Of a stretch of 64,000 nucleotides of DNA, positions 33,309 through 42,156 are shown in pieces (the first letter of the stretch is position 1; every line of letters starts with the position of its first letter). The stretch comes from Alistipes sp. ZOR0009. GTDB lineage: Bacteria > Bacteroidota > Bacteroidia > Bacteroidales > ZOR0009. The translations under genes and the position numbers were made by a program. The notes under the pieces were generated by a model. It was not told the origin of the DNA and did no database searches. It saw only the letters and a list, made by a program, of their open reading frames with translations. The stretch covers positions 1-64,000 of the forward strand of contig NZ_JTLD01000012.1 in assembly GCF_000798815.1 (NCBI RefSeq), written 5' to 3'.

Positions 33309-34508
33309 ATGTCAAAGCAAAAAGTTGTTCTAGCATATAGCGGTGGATTGGATACCACCTTCTGCGCCCTATTTTTAAGCAAGGAGTTAGGGTACGAGAT
33401 TCATGCCATTATGGTTGATACCGGCGGATATACGGCCGACGAGCTCGAATCTATCAAAAATAAGGCGCTTAGCTTAGGTATTGCCTCGTACAAGTGCGTG
33501 CACATTACCGACGAGTTTTACCAAAAATGCATCAAGTACCTTATTATGGGTAACGTGCTTAAAAATAACACCTACCCGCTTAGCGTTAGCGCCGAGCGTG
33601 TTTTTCAGGCAATTGCAATTGCCAAGTATGCTAAGGAGATGCAGGCCGATGCCATTGCTCACGGTAGCACTGGTGCTGGTAACGATCAGGTACGCTTCGA
33701 CTTGGTGTTTAACACCATTGCGCCTAAGGCAAAAATCATCACCCCCATACGCGATTACAAGTTTTCGCGCGAGTACGAGCTCGATTTTCTGAAGAAGCAT
33801 GGAGTAGAGTTCGAGTTTAAAAAAGCAACCTACTCGCTAAACGTAGGCATTTGGGGAACTTCAGTAGGAGGTAAGGAGACGCTCTCGTCGCATGGTCAGC
33901 TGCCAGAGGAGGCTTACCCAACCCAATGTACGGCGACAGCACCGCTTAATGTGGAGCTAACCTTCGAAAAGGGTGAGCTAAAAGCTATTGATGGAACCGT
34001 GTACGAAAACCCCGTTGAGGCAATACATGCGCTAAATGCCATTGCAGGACCTTACGCCATTGGACGCGATATTCATGTGGGCGACACCATCATTGGTATC
34101 AAGGGACGTGTAGGTTTTGAAGCAGCCGCTCCATACCTTATAATAAAGGCACACCACCTTCTAGAAAAACATACGCTTACCAAGTGGCAGCAATTTATTA
34201 AGACGCAGCTGGCCGATTGGTACGGAACGTTGCTCCACGAGGGGCAATACCTTGATCCAACGCTGCGCAATATCGAAGCCTTTTTCGAAAGCTCGCAGGA
34301 GTTTGTTAGCGGAAAGGTGTTTGTTACGCTTCATCCATACCATTTCCAGCTTAACGGCATAGAGTCGGCTCACGATTTGATGTCGAGCAAGTTTGGAGCT
34401 TACGGCGAGGAGAATAAATCGTGGAGTGGTGATGATGTGCGTGGCTTTGCCAAGATTCTAGGCAACCAGCTTTCCATCTTTCATAAGGTAAATGGGGTAG
34501 AGTTTTAG
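33309..34508 (+). CDS. argG: Argininosuccinate synthase
   Basis: This 399-aa enzyme ligates citrulline and aspartate using ATP, the penultimate step of arginine synthesis. The N-terminal ATP pyrophosphatase loop AYSGGLDTTF is at residues 9-18. Further family segments, AHGSTGAGNDQVRFD and GIWGTSVGGKET, contact citrulline and aspartate. Length is normal. The next gene, argC, follows after a 101-base spacer that contains 7-bp-period inverted sequence. Confidence 0.96.
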   Translation: MSKQKVVLAYSGGLDTTFCALFLSKELGYEIHAIMVDTGGYTADELESIKNKALSLGIASYKCVHITDEFYQKCIKYLIMGNVLKNNTYPLSVSAERVFQAIAIAKYAKEMQADAIAHGSTGAGNDQVRFDLVFNTIAPKAKIITPIRDYKFSREYELDFLKKHGVEFEFKKATYSLNVGIWGTSVGGKETLSSHGQLPEEAYPTQCTATAPLNVELTFEKGELKAIDGTVYENPVEAIHALNAIAGPYAIGRDIHVGDTIIGIKGRVGFEAAAPYLIIKAHHLLEKHTLTKWQQFIKTQLADWYGTLLHEGQYLDPTLRNIEAFFESSQEFVSGKVFVTLHPYHFQLNGIESAHDLMSSKFGAYGEENKSWSGDDVRGFAKILGNQLSIFHKVNGVEF

Positions 34509-34602
34509 ATGTTAGATATGAGATTTGAGATGTGAAGCAATAATTAGGAGATGATAGGCATGAGCCTGTTTTTCTCAAATCTCAAATCTATTGTCACAAT
34601 TC
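34508..34602. repeat. 7-bp-period inverted array between argG and argC
   Basis: Left of the centre, GATnnnn recurs at 34508, 34515, 34522 and 34529. To the right the heptamers TCAAATC, TCAAATC, TATTGTC and ACAATTC follow one another from 34575. AGATTTGAGA (34521-34530) is the exact inverse of TCTCAAATCT (34573-34582), so the spacer can form a 10-bp stem with a 42-base loop just before the argC start at 34610. Confidence 0.7.
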
Positions 34603-34609
34603 GAAAAGT

Positions 34610-35584
34610 ATGATTAAAGTAGGAATTATTGGTGGTGCAGGATATACGGGCGGAGAGCTGATTCGCCTGCTGATTAACCATCCTAGCGTGGAGATTGCAT
34701 TTGTTCACAGCAACTCCAACGCCGGAAACTATGTGTATGACGTTCACGCCGATCTTTTTGGCGATACCGATATTCGCTTCTCTAGCGAGGTTAACATTGA
34801 TGTCGATGTGCTCTTTCTTTGCGTGGCCCACGGCGATGCCAAGAAATTCTTATCGGCAAATAAGATTCCTGATACCGTTAAGATTATCGATCTAAGTCAG
34901 GATTTTAGAATTAAAGGAACATCGTTGGAGGGAACCAACTTTGTGTACGGTCTACCCGAGCTAAACAAACAATCTATACAAACTGCTACACAAATCGCAA
35001 ACCCAGGTTGCTTTGCAACCTGCCTGCAGCTAGGGATTCTTCCCTTAGCTGCACATGGTTTGCTTAAGGACGATGTGCATGTGACAGCAACTACCGGGAG
35101 TACTGGCGCTGGCCAAAAGCCTACCGCCACCACCCACTTTAGCTGGCGTAACGATAACCTGTCAGTTTATAAGGCTTTTGAGCATCAGCACATGAGCGAG
35201 ATTTCGCAAAGCGTAATGCAGCTGCAGCCCAGCTACGGCTATCAGGTAAACTTTGTGCCCTACCGTGGCGACTTTGCCAGAGGCATTATTGCCAGCATCT
35301 ATACCAAGTTTTACGGCTCTATAGAGGAGGCTGTTGCGCTGTATCAGAGCTACTATGAGGATGCAGCCTTTACGCATGTATCCACTAAAAATGTCGACTT
35401 AAAGCAGGTGGTAAACACCAACAAATGCCTGCTATATCTCGAAAAACACGGACAGTATCTGATGGTGGTAAGCATTATAGACAATTTGCTTAAAGGCGCA
35501 TCGGGACAAGCCGTTCAAAACATGAATATCATGTTTGGGCTAGACGAACGTACTGGCCTAAAGCTTAAACCAGTAGCTTTTTAA
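34610..35584 (+). CDS. argC: N-acetyl-gamma-glutamyl-phosphate reductase
   Basis: This 324-aa enzyme reduces N-acyl-glutamyl phosphate to the semialdehyde with NADPH. The Rossmann start is VGIIGGAGYTGGELIRLL, and the catalytic cysteine is in NPGCFATC. The conserved RGDFARGI segment is also present. It follows argG and precedes argD in the usual pathway order for this cluster. Start ATG at 34610 gives the standard N terminus. Confidence 0.96.
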   Translation: MIKVGIIGGAGYTGGELIRLLINHPSVEIAFVHSNSNAGNYVYDVHADLFGDTDIRFSSEVNIDVDVLFLCVAHGDAKKFLSANKIPDTVKIIDLSQDFRIKGTSLEGTNFVYGLPELNKQSIQTATQIANPGCFATCLQLGILPLAAHGLLKDDVHVTATTGSTGAGQKPTATTHFSWRNDNLSVYKAFEHQHMSEISQSVMQLQPSYGYQVNFVPYRGDFARGIIASIYTKFYGSIEEAVALYQSYYEDAAFTHVSTKNVDLKQVVNTNKCLLYLEKHGQYLMVVSIIDNLLKGASGQAVQNMNIMFGLDERTGLKLKPVAF

Positions 35585-35589
35585 AATAA

Positions 35590-35669
35590 GATGTGCGATG
35601 TGCGATATGTGATGTGCGATTTTCCTCTGCACACAAATCACATATCGCAATTCGCAGATCACAATATGC
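35590..35669. repeat. 7-bp-period inverted array between argC and argD
   Basis: GATGTGC-like heptamers start at 35590, 35597, 35604, 35611 and 35618. On the right CAAATCA, CATATCG, CAATTCG, CAGATCA and CAATATG start at 35634, 35641, 35648, 35655 and 35662. GCGATATGTGAT (35602-35613) and ATCACATATCGC (35637-35648) are a perfect 12-bp inverted pair with a 23-base loop. The array ends 8 bases before the argD start codon. Confidence 0.75.
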
Positions 35670-35675
35670 AAGAAA

Positions 35676-36803
35676 ATGATTCCATTCGACGTATATCCCG
35701 TTTACGATGTAAACCCAGTTAGGGCAGAGGGCTCCTACATATGGGACGATAAGGGAACTAAATATTTGGACTTCTACGGAGGACATGCCGTGATATCTAT
35801 TGGCCACAGCCATCCGCACTACGTAAAGATGGTTGGCGAGCAGCTGACAAAAATTGGGTTTTACTCCAACTCGGTGAAGATGCCCATGCAGCAGGTGCTG
35901 GCCGAAAAGTTAGGACAGCTAAGCGGCTATACCGATTACCAGCTATTTCTCTGCAACTCCGGTGCCGAAGCCAATGAGAATGCGCTTAAGTTGGCCTCGT
36001 TTCTAACAGGTAGGAAGAAGGTGATTGCCTTTGGAGGCGCATTTCATGGGCGCACATCGCTGGCTGTTGCCGCCACCGATAATCCTAAGATTGTAGCGCC
36101 CATCAATCAAACCGATAATATTGTATTTGTGCCTTTCAATGACACTGATGCATTCTTAAAAGTGATGGATGAAGAGGTTGCTGCTGTAATTATAGAGGGA
36201 ATTCAGGGAGTTGGAGGAATACAAATACCGTCCACCAGTTTTATGGAGCTAATTCAGGCTAAGTGTAAGGAGCATGGTTCTCTGCTTATTCTCGATGAGG
36301 TGCAGTCTGGTTATGGTCGTACGGGAAAGTTTTTTGCCCATCAGCACTACAACGTAAAGCCCGATATTATCACTACCGCTAAGGGCATGGGCAACGGGTT
36401 TCCGGTTGCAGGCGTGCTTATCAGCCCCGATATTAAGCCGGTTGCCGGAATGCTAGGAACAACATTTGGTGGTGCCTACCTGGCTTGCGCTGCTGCAACG
36501 GCCGTTTTAGAGGTGATGGACAAAGAGCTGCTGATGGCAAATGCCGCTAAAATGGGCGATTACCTAGTTGCTAAGCTAAAGGCAATGGGTGGCATTAAGG
36601 AAATTAGGGCACTGGGCTTGATGATTGGTGTTGACTTGGATCAGCCAGCAGGGGCTGTTCGCCATTCGCTAGTATTCGATCATAAGGTGTTTACAGGAGC
36701 GGCAGGTACGCATACGGTGCGCTTACTTCCTGCATTAAATATCACCCCAAAGGAGGCTGATGAATTTTTGGATGCTTTCGAACTGGCTATACAAGGCAGG
36801 TAG
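35676..36803 (+). CDS. argD: Acetylornithine/succinylornithine aminotransferase
   Basis: This 375-aa class III PLP aminotransferase converts N-acyl-glutamate semialdehyde to N-acyl-ornithine. The PLP lysine lies in DIITTAKGMGNGFP, and the LDEVQSGYGRTG and FCNSGAEAN-like (FLCNSGAEANENAL) segments are typical. It is slightly short for the family but complete. Because ornithine aminotransferase is a close relative, the name rests mainly on the arginine-cluster context. After it comes the 42-bp array where a carbamoyltransferase might be expected. Confidence 0.93.
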   Translation: MIPFDVYPVYDVNPVRAEGSYIWDDKGTKYLDFYGGHAVISIGHSHPHYVKMVGEQLTKIGFYSNSVKMPMQQVLAEKLGQLSGYTDYQLFLCNSGAEANENALKLASFLTGRKKVIAFGGAFHGRTSLAVAATDNPKIVAPINQTDNIVFVPFNDTDAFLKVMDEEVAAVIIEGIQGVGGIQIPSTSFMELIQAKCKEHGSLLILDEVQSGYGRTGKFFAHQHYNVKPDIITTAKGMGNGFPVAGVLISPDIKPVAGMLGTTFGGAYLACAAATAVLEVMDKELLMANAAKMGDYLVAKLKAMGGIKEIRALGLMIGVDLDQPAGAVRHSLVFDHKVFTGAAGTHTVRLLPALNITPKEADEFLDAFELAIQGR

Positions 36804-36842
36804 ATCTGTCAGAAAATGTATTCGAGAGTTTTGTGATGAAGT

Positions 36843-37199
36843 ATTCCGCGTGCGCAACGGTGCATTTGTACCCTCCAAATGAGGAATTCCGTGTGCGGAA
36901 AAGTGAATTTGTACCCTCTAAATGGAGAATTCCGCATGCGCAACAGTGCATTTGTACCCTCTGAATGGAGAATTCCGTAGCGGAATTGTGCTTTTGTTGC
37001 CTCCAAATGGAGAATTCCGCATGCGCAACGATGCATTTGTACCCTCCAAATGGAGAATTCCGTAGCGGAATAATGCATTTGTTGCCTCGAAATGGAGAAT
37101 TCCGCATGCGCAACAGTGCATTTGTACCCTCTGAATGGAGAATTCCGTAGCGGAATTGTGCATTTGTTGCCTCCAAATAGAGAATTCCGCATGCGCAAT
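36843..37199. repeat. Tandem array of eight alternating 43/42-bp units
   Basis: ATTCCG recurs at 36843, 36886, 36929, 36972, 37014, 37057, 37099, 37142 and 37184. Units of 43 bp containing GCATGCGCAACAGTGC alternate, in the right part, with units of 42 bp containing the palindrome ATTCCGTAGCGGAAT. Both continue ATTTGTACCCTC or ATTTGTTGCCTC and end AAATGGAGA. Each unit divides into halves of about 21 bp beginning ATTCCG and ATTTGT. The frames across it on the minus strand stay open because of the composition, but I see no start or conserved protein. Confidence 0.93.
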
Positions 37200-37312
37200 A
37201 AAATTTTAGAAAATGAATTAAGCTCAACTATCCAGTGAGTTGCGTTGTATATTTTGAGTGCATTCGGATTATTTGGGGTGGATTGTTATCCTTTAGAACA
37301 AAGAAACAGAAT

Positions 37313-38104
37313 ATGGTAACAGTAGTAAAAATTGGAGGAAATGTGATAGATAGCCCAGAGCTGCTAGCAACCTTCCTCGAACGATATATCAAAATAGATG
37401 GTCTGAAGGTGCTCGTGCACGGTGGTGGCAAAATTGCCTCTGCTGTGTCGCAGGCGCTGGGTGTAGCACCGCAGATGGTGGATGGCCGACGCGTTACCGA
37501 CGCTCAAACCATAGATATTGTGACCATGGTGTATGCTGGGTTGGTAAATAAGCGTATGGTAGCTTCGCTTCAGGCGTTGGGGTGTAACGCCATTGGCCTT
37601 TCGGGTGCTGATGCCAACCTTATTTGTGGGGTAAAACGCCCTTCGCAACCCATCGACTTTGGCTTTGTGGCCGATCTAACGGATAGTAGCATAAATACGG
37701 AGGTGCTTACACAGCTGTTAGAGGTCGGCATCTGTCCCGTATTCTCAGCTATTGTCCACGATGGTAACGGGCAGCTGCTTAACTGTAATGCCGATACCAT
37801 CGCCTCTAGTATTGCAGTGGCGTTGGCCCGACAATCGGAGGTAAAGCTAGTTTACTGCTTCGAGAAAAGGGGGGTACTTGCCGATGTTGAGGATGACACC
37901 TCCGTGATTAAAACAATAAAAAAAGACCAGTTAAATGAGCTGGTGAGCACGGGTGTTGTTGCTAAAGGTATGCTGCCTAAGCTGCAAAACTCATTCGATG
38001 CATTAGATCATGGGGTGGCCTCGGTGGTGATTACGCAGGCAGAGGATGTGCTTTTGGCTGCATCAGCAGATGGTAGCTGCGGTACAACTCTGTGCATTGA
38101 GTAA
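37313..38104 (+). CDS. argB: N-acetylglutamate kinase (or succinylglutamate kinase)
   Basis: This 263-aa amino-acid kinase phosphorylates N-acyl-glutamate. It has the N-terminal VVKIGGNVID, the glycine-rich VLVHGGGK at about residues 37-44, and the LVNKRMVASLQALG helix. I chose the ATG at 37313 because the protein then begins MVTVVKIGG as expected; an in-frame ATG at 37235 would add 26 residues of no homology. In Bacteroides the equivalent enzyme acts on N-succinylglutamate, and this could apply here. Confidence 0.94.
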   Translation: MVTVVKIGGNVIDSPELLATFLERYIKIDGLKVLVHGGGKIASAVSQALGVAPQMVDGRRVTDAQTIDIVTMVYAGLVNKRMVASLQALGCNAIGLSGADANLICGVKRPSQPIDFGFVADLTDSSINTEVLTQLLEVGICPVFSAIVHDGNGQLLNCNADTIASSIAVALARQSEVKLVYCFEKRGVLADVEDDTSVIKTIKKDQLNELVSTGVVAKGMLPKLQNSFDALDHGVASVVITQAEDVLLAASADGSCGTTLCIE

Positions 38105-38254
38105 AAAGGTTTGTGCGTTATACAGAAATGTTACGTAACCATCATTTCTCCTTTGCGGGAGTAAATAGTAGCACAGAGTCCAACCAGCGTCAGGCTCCCT
38201 TGGATAAGAGGGAGGAGAAATTATTCTCAAGTAGAACGTCTAACATCTAGAATT

Positions 38255-39319
38255 ATGGACTACAAAAGTCTTTCCAATAGCGCCATCGAGCTGCTGAAGC
38301 AGCTAATCGCGACTCAGTCGTTTAGCGGAGAAGAGGCGGCGGTTGCCGACCTCATGAACGGCTACCTAACAGCTCGTGGCATTAAAACCGAACGATATCT
38401 GAATAATGTATGGGCGGTAAATGAAGATTTCGATGCTTCTAAACCGACTGTGCTGCTTAATTCGCACCTCGACACGGTACGACCTAATACGGGCTATACC
38501 CGTAATCCGTTCGATCCCACTGTCGAGGGCGATAAGCTCTACGGCCTCGGCAGCAATGATGCTGGTGGCTGTTTGGTTTCGTTGGCAGCGACGTTTGTTC
38601 ACTTCTACCATCAAAAGGGGATGAAGTACAACGTGGCTTTTGCCGCCACTGCCGAGGAGGAAAACTCGGGCAAGAATGGGCTGGAGTGCCTTTTACCTAA
38701 GCTGCCACCTGTAAGCTTTGCCATTGTTGGCGAGCCTACCCAAATGCAGCTGGCTGTTGCCGAAAAGGGTTTAATGGTGCTCGACTGTGTGGCGCATGGC
38801 AAATCGGGTCATGCTGCGCGTAACGAGGGTGTTAATGCCATCTTTAAGGCAATGAAGGATATCGAGTGGTTTAACACCTACCGTTTTCCAGAAGCCTCGG
38901 AGTTTCTTGGCGAGGTAAAGATGAGCGTCACCATGATAAATGCTGGTACGCAGCACAACGTGGTGCCCGATAGGTGCTCCTTTGTGGTGGATGTTCGCCT
39001 TACCGACACCTACACGCTTGAGGAGGTGTACGAAACCATCAAGCAGCAGGTAACGTCCGATGTTACATGCCGCTCCATGCGCCTTCGTCCATCAAAAATA
39101 GAGGTTAGCCACCCTATTGTGCAGGCTGGGTTGGCACTTGGACGAACAACCTACGGTTCGCCAACCACTTCCGATCAGGCGTTGGTTGATGCTCCTTCGT
39201 TAAAGCTAGGTCCTGGTGATAGCGCACGTTCGCATACTGCCGACGAGTTTGTCCATCTATCAGAAATACACGAGGGGGTGGAACTCTACATTAGAATGCT
39301 CGAGAAGGTGATTCTTTAG
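38255..39319 (+). CDS. argE: M20 family N-acyl-ornithine/citrulline deacylase
   Basis: This 354-aa zinc hydrolase of family M20 has LLNSHLDTVRPN (metal histidine and aspartate), GSNDAGGCLVS (bridging aspartate), and AATAEEENSG (catalytic and metal glutamates), with a later TSDQAL and GPGDSARSHTADE. In this cluster it should remove the acyl group from N-acyl-ornithine or N-acyl-citrulline. The latter is the substrate in Bacteroidota that use N-acyl-ornithine carbamoyltransferases. Sequence alone cannot separate the two. Confidence 0.93.
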   Translation: MDYKSLSNSAIELLKQLIATQSFSGEEAAVADLMNGYLTARGIKTERYLNNVWAVNEDFDASKPTVLLNSHLDTVRPNTGYTRNPFDPTVEGDKLYGLGSNDAGGCLVSLAATFVHFYHQKGMKYNVAFAATAEEENSGKNGLECLLPKLPPVSFAIVGEPTQMQLAVAEKGLMVLDCVAHGKSGHAARNEGVNAIFKAMKDIEWFNTYRFPEASEFLGEVKMSVTMINAGTQHNVVPDRCSFVVDVRLTDTYTLEEVYETIKQQVTSDVTCRSMRLRPSKIEVSHPIVQAGLALGRTTYGSPTTSDQALVDAPSLKLGPGDSARSHTADEFVHLSEIHEGVELYIRMLEKVIL

Positions 39320-39487
39320 AGGAGTTAAAAGAAGTAGAGCGAAGCGACATCCCGCCATTGCGGGATTATTCGGAAGTTAGGCGGACGAATTATAAAGTCA
39401 ATGAAGTTAAAGAATAACACGTAACTCTGAATCAGTGCTCATTATCCTCTTCTTAGGAGGGGTAGGGATGGGGTAAGACGATGTAAG

Positions 39488-39523
39488 CGATAATCGTGAT
39501 ACGCATATCGTGATACGTGATAC
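39488..39523. repeat. 7-bp-period array before argH
   Basis: CGnnnnn heptamers begin at 39488, 39495, 39502, 39509 and 39516, with CGTGATA present three times. It lies 16 bases upstream of the argH start codon. Unlike the other two arrays, no inverted partner is evident. Confidence 0.65.
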
Positions 39524-39538
39524 TAAAATGAAACGACA

Positions 39539-40870
39539 ATGAAACTTTGGCAAAAGAACTATCAGGTAGATAAGTCAATCGACACCTTTACGGTGGGCGA
39601 CGACCGCGATCTCGATCTATATATGGCTAAGTTCGACGTGCTTGGCTCCCTTGCTCATACGCGTATGCTCGAAAAGGTAGGTCTGCTTACGGCCGAAGAT
39701 TTGGAGCAGGTACAGCAGGGGCTAAAGGATATTTACTACGAGATAGAGGCTGGTAATTTTACCATCGAGGATGGCGTTGAGGATGTTCATTCGCAGGTGG
39801 AGATGCTGCTAACCCGCCGATTGGGCGAGGTTGGTAAGAAGATACACAGCGGCCGCTCGCGCAACGATCAGGTGCTGGTAGATATAAAAATGTTCATGCG
39901 CCACGAGCTGATGCGCATCGTTAGTAGCTATCAGCAGCTTTTCGACGTGCTTCAAGGCTTAAGCAACGAGCATAAAGATAAGCTGCTACCGGGCTATACG
40001 CACCTTCAGCTGGCTATGCCATCGTCGTTTGGCATGTGGTTTGGCGCCTACGCCGAAGCCATTACCGACGATATGGAGGTGCTGCTGGCGGCATACAACT
40101 CCACCAACAAGAATCCGTTGGGTTCGGCAGCGGGCTACGGTTCCACGTTTCCGTTGGATAGGCAGCTAACTACCGACCTTTTAGGTTTTGATACGTTAAA
40201 CTATAACGCAGTATTTGCGCAAATGAGCCGTGGTAAGGCCGAGCGTAATGTGGCCTTTGCCATTGCCTCTGTGGCGTCTACGCTTTCTAAGTTGGCCTAC
40301 GATGTGGTGCTATACATGAACCAAAACTTTGGTTTTATCTCGTTCCCCGACGAGCTAACCACCGGGTCGAGCATCATGCCGCATAAGAAAAATCCGGATG
40401 TATTTGAGCTAATTCGAGGTAAGTGCAACGTACTGCAATCGCTTCCTAACGAAATTATGCTGCTTACCAGCAACCTTCCATCGGGCTACCATCGCGATTT
40501 GCAGCTAACCAAGGATGTTATCTTTCCTGCTTTTGCTAAAATTATCAGCTGTATCGATATGACCACCTACATGCTCTCGCAGGTAAAGGTTAAGGATGGC
40601 CTACTTGATGATGAAAAGTATGACGTTCTTTTTAGCGTGGATGCGGTAAATAATTTAGTAGTTGAGGGAAAACCCTTTAGAGATGCCTACAAGATAGTGG
40701 GAGGCGAAATAGCGGAGGGTAAATTTAAACGTCCTGCGCAGCTTAACTACCAGCATTTGGGTAGCATTGGCAACTTGGCCAACGAAAAAATTGCGGAGCT
40801 CATGGAGCAAAAGATGGCGTCGTTTAATTTCGAAAAGGTATCCACAGCGCTTGAGTCGCTTGTTAGATAA
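39539..40870 (+). CDS. argH: Argininosuccinate lyase
   Basis: This 443-aa enzyme splits argininosuccinate into arginine and fumarate. It has the fumarase/lyase signature GSSIMPHKKNPD, the SGRSRNDQV segment and the GYTHLQLAMPSSFG segment. Length is close to the family norm. It is the last gene of the cluster, ended by a strong terminator. Confidence 0.97.
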   Translation: MKLWQKNYQVDKSIDTFTVGDDRDLDLYMAKFDVLGSLAHTRMLEKVGLLTAEDLEQVQQGLKDIYYEIEAGNFTIEDGVEDVHSQVEMLLTRRLGEVGKKIHSGRSRNDQVLVDIKMFMRHELMRIVSSYQQLFDVLQGLSNEHKDKLLPGYTHLQLAMPSSFGMWFGAYAEAITDDMEVLLAAYNSTNKNPLGSAAGYGSTFPLDRQLTTDLLGFDTLNYNAVFAQMSRGKAERNVAFAIASVASTLSKLAYDVVLYMNQNFGFISFPDELTTGSSIMPHKKNPDVFELIRGKCNVLQSLPNEIMLLTSNLPSGYHRDLQLTKDVIFPAFAKIISCIDMTTYMLSQVKVKDGLLDDEKYDVLFSVDAVNNLVVEGKPFRDAYKIVGGEIAEGKFKRPAQLNYQHLGSIGNLANEKIAELMEQKMASFNFEKVSTALESLVR

Positions 40871-40902
40871 AAAAATCCCGGATGAAGATCCGGGATTTTT
40901 GC
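40870..40902. terminator. Bidirectional terminator after argH
   Basis: AAAAATCCCGGA and TCCGGGATTTTT form a perfect 12-bp hairpin around TGAAGA, shared by argH and the convergent small gene at 40916. Confidence 0.92.
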
Positions 40903-40915
40903 TATAATCGGCTGA

Positions 40916-41137
40916 TTATTTCTTGTCAGCTTTCTTTTCTGCTTTCTTTTCAGCGCAGCAAGCTTTCTTCTCGCCTTTCTTCTCTGCGCATTCCTTTTTA
41001 TTAGCGCACTCTTTCTTCTCTGCGCAGCACTTCTTTTCTGTCTTTGTACATTCTTTCTTAGCAGGAGCTTGAGGAGTTTGTGCAAATAGGGCTCCTGCTA
41101 GTAGTAAAGACATTGATAAAATAGCAATCTTCTTCAT
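40916..41137 (-). CDS. Small exported Lys/Glu/Cys-rich protein, 73 aa
   Basis: This 73-aa protein has a textbook signal peptide (MKKIAILSMSLLLAGALFAQ). The remaining 53 residues are almost entirely K, E, A and C, built from variants of AEKKECA, with seven cysteines, including two CC pairs. The low complexity is specific: cysteines occur every 5-10 residues between lysine pairs. That would fit a metal-binding, disulfide-linked or thiol-reactive periplasmic peptide, but this is inference from composition. It is a single gene convergent with argH. No family is known to me. Confidence 0.72.
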   Translation of the reverse strand: MKKIAILSMSLLLAGALFAQTPQAPAKKECTKTEKKCCAEKKECANKKECAEKKGEKKACCAEKKAEKKADKK

Positions 41138-41348
41138 CGTAGTGACTTTTTTGAGTTATAAATAGATTCTCAATCGAGATGCAAAATAGGAAAAAACTTC
41201 ATATTTGATGATCGATTTTTCACTTTTGGGGTACCCTTAACAAAACATTAACGGCATCTGCTTTCTTTTTAACCTGTATGATTTTTTGGATCATTTTGCT
41301 AACTTACCAGCAGGTTAGATCGTTATATATTTACTAATATAGGCAGCG

Positions 41349-41702
41349 ATGAACGAGCTTGGTAAAAAAGGAGAAGAGTTGGCCGTCCTTTTTCTTAGAA
41401 AAAATGGCTTCAAAATAAGGGCTACCAACTGGACTTTTGGTCACAAGGAGGTGGATATTATTGCAGAGAAGGATGGCGTCATTCATTTTGTAGAGGTTAA
41501 GGCTCGTAGCCAGAATTACCTCGATGAGCCCAAGCAGGCCGTTGTTCGAAAAAAGCAGAATAACATTATTCTGGCCGCCGATGGGTATATGCAAAAGTAT
41601 GAAATTGAGCTCGAAGCTTGTTTTGATATCATCAGTATCGTCTTTTATGCCAGCCATCACGATTTGGAGTTTACTGAAAATGCGTTCGAGCCGAATTTCT
41701 AG
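41349..41702 (+). CDS. YraN/UPF0102 family endonuclease-like protein
   Basis: This 117-aa protein fits the UPF0102 (YraN) family of predicted Holliday-junction-resolvase-like nucleases. It begins with GKKGEELAVLFLRKNGFKI and carries the core residues E (GEELA), D (KEVDIIAEKDG) and ExK (FVEVKARS) expected for the PD-(D/E)XK-like site. Its role in the cell is poorly known, though the family is very widespread. It is followed 79 bases later by an MmcQ-type gene in the same direction. Confidence 0.93.
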   Translation: MNELGKKGEELAVLFLRKNGFKIRATNWTFGHKEVDIIAEKDGVIHFVEVKARSQNYLDEPKQAVVRKKQNNIILAADGYMQKYEIELEACFDIISIVFYASHHDLEFTENAFEPNF

Positions 41703-41781
41703 AAATACATTTATTGTCGTACACAGTTGTAATAACTTTTAATTTAAAAGCTATATTTACACTATAACTTGTATAGAGGGT

Positions 41782-42135
41782 ATGAATATAGAAGAGTTAA
41801 GAGACTATTGCTTATCAAAGAAAGGGGTGGAGGAGTGCTTCCCTTTTGATGAGGTAACCTTGGTTTTTAAGGTTGGTGGTAAAATGTTTCTTCTTACTGG
41901 GCTGGATGGCGATTTTAGCATCAACATAAAGAATACCCCAGATAAGGTTGTAGAGTTAAAGGAGCGGTATGCTTCGGTAATTCCTGGTTATCACATGAAT
42001 AAAACATATTGGGTAACGGTGCTCATAAATGGCGATATTCCCGATTCTGCCATATATTCTTGGATCGATGAATCGTATATGGAGGTTGCAAAATCGCTAA
42101 CTAAGAAGGCTAGGGCTGATTTGGGAATAAGTTAA
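41782..42135 (+). CDS. MmcQ/YjbR family DNA-binding protein
   Basis: This 117-aa protein matches the MmcQ/YjbR (double-wing CyaY-like) family: MNIEELRDYCLSKKGVEECFPF at the N terminus, then VFKVGGKMFLL, and the terminal HMNKTYWVTVLINGDIPD helix-strand. Proteins of this fold are proposed to bind DNA, with no established biological role. The next gene follows 21 bases later on the same strand. Confidence 0.9.
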   Translation: MNIEELRDYCLSKKGVEECFPFDEVTLVFKVGGKMFLLTGLDGDFSINIKNTPDKVVELKERYASVIPGYHMNKTYWVTVLINGDIPDSAIYSWIDESYMEVAKSLTKKARADLGIS

Positions 42136-42156
42136 TCACTTAAAAAGGGGTTGGGT

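Noticed and set aside
36787-37227. Long minus-strand frames (up to 146 codons) across the arginine-cluster array
   Set aside because: Three overlapping frames are open at the same time, as expected from a repeat lacking stops. The proteins are low-complexity repeats without a known domain.
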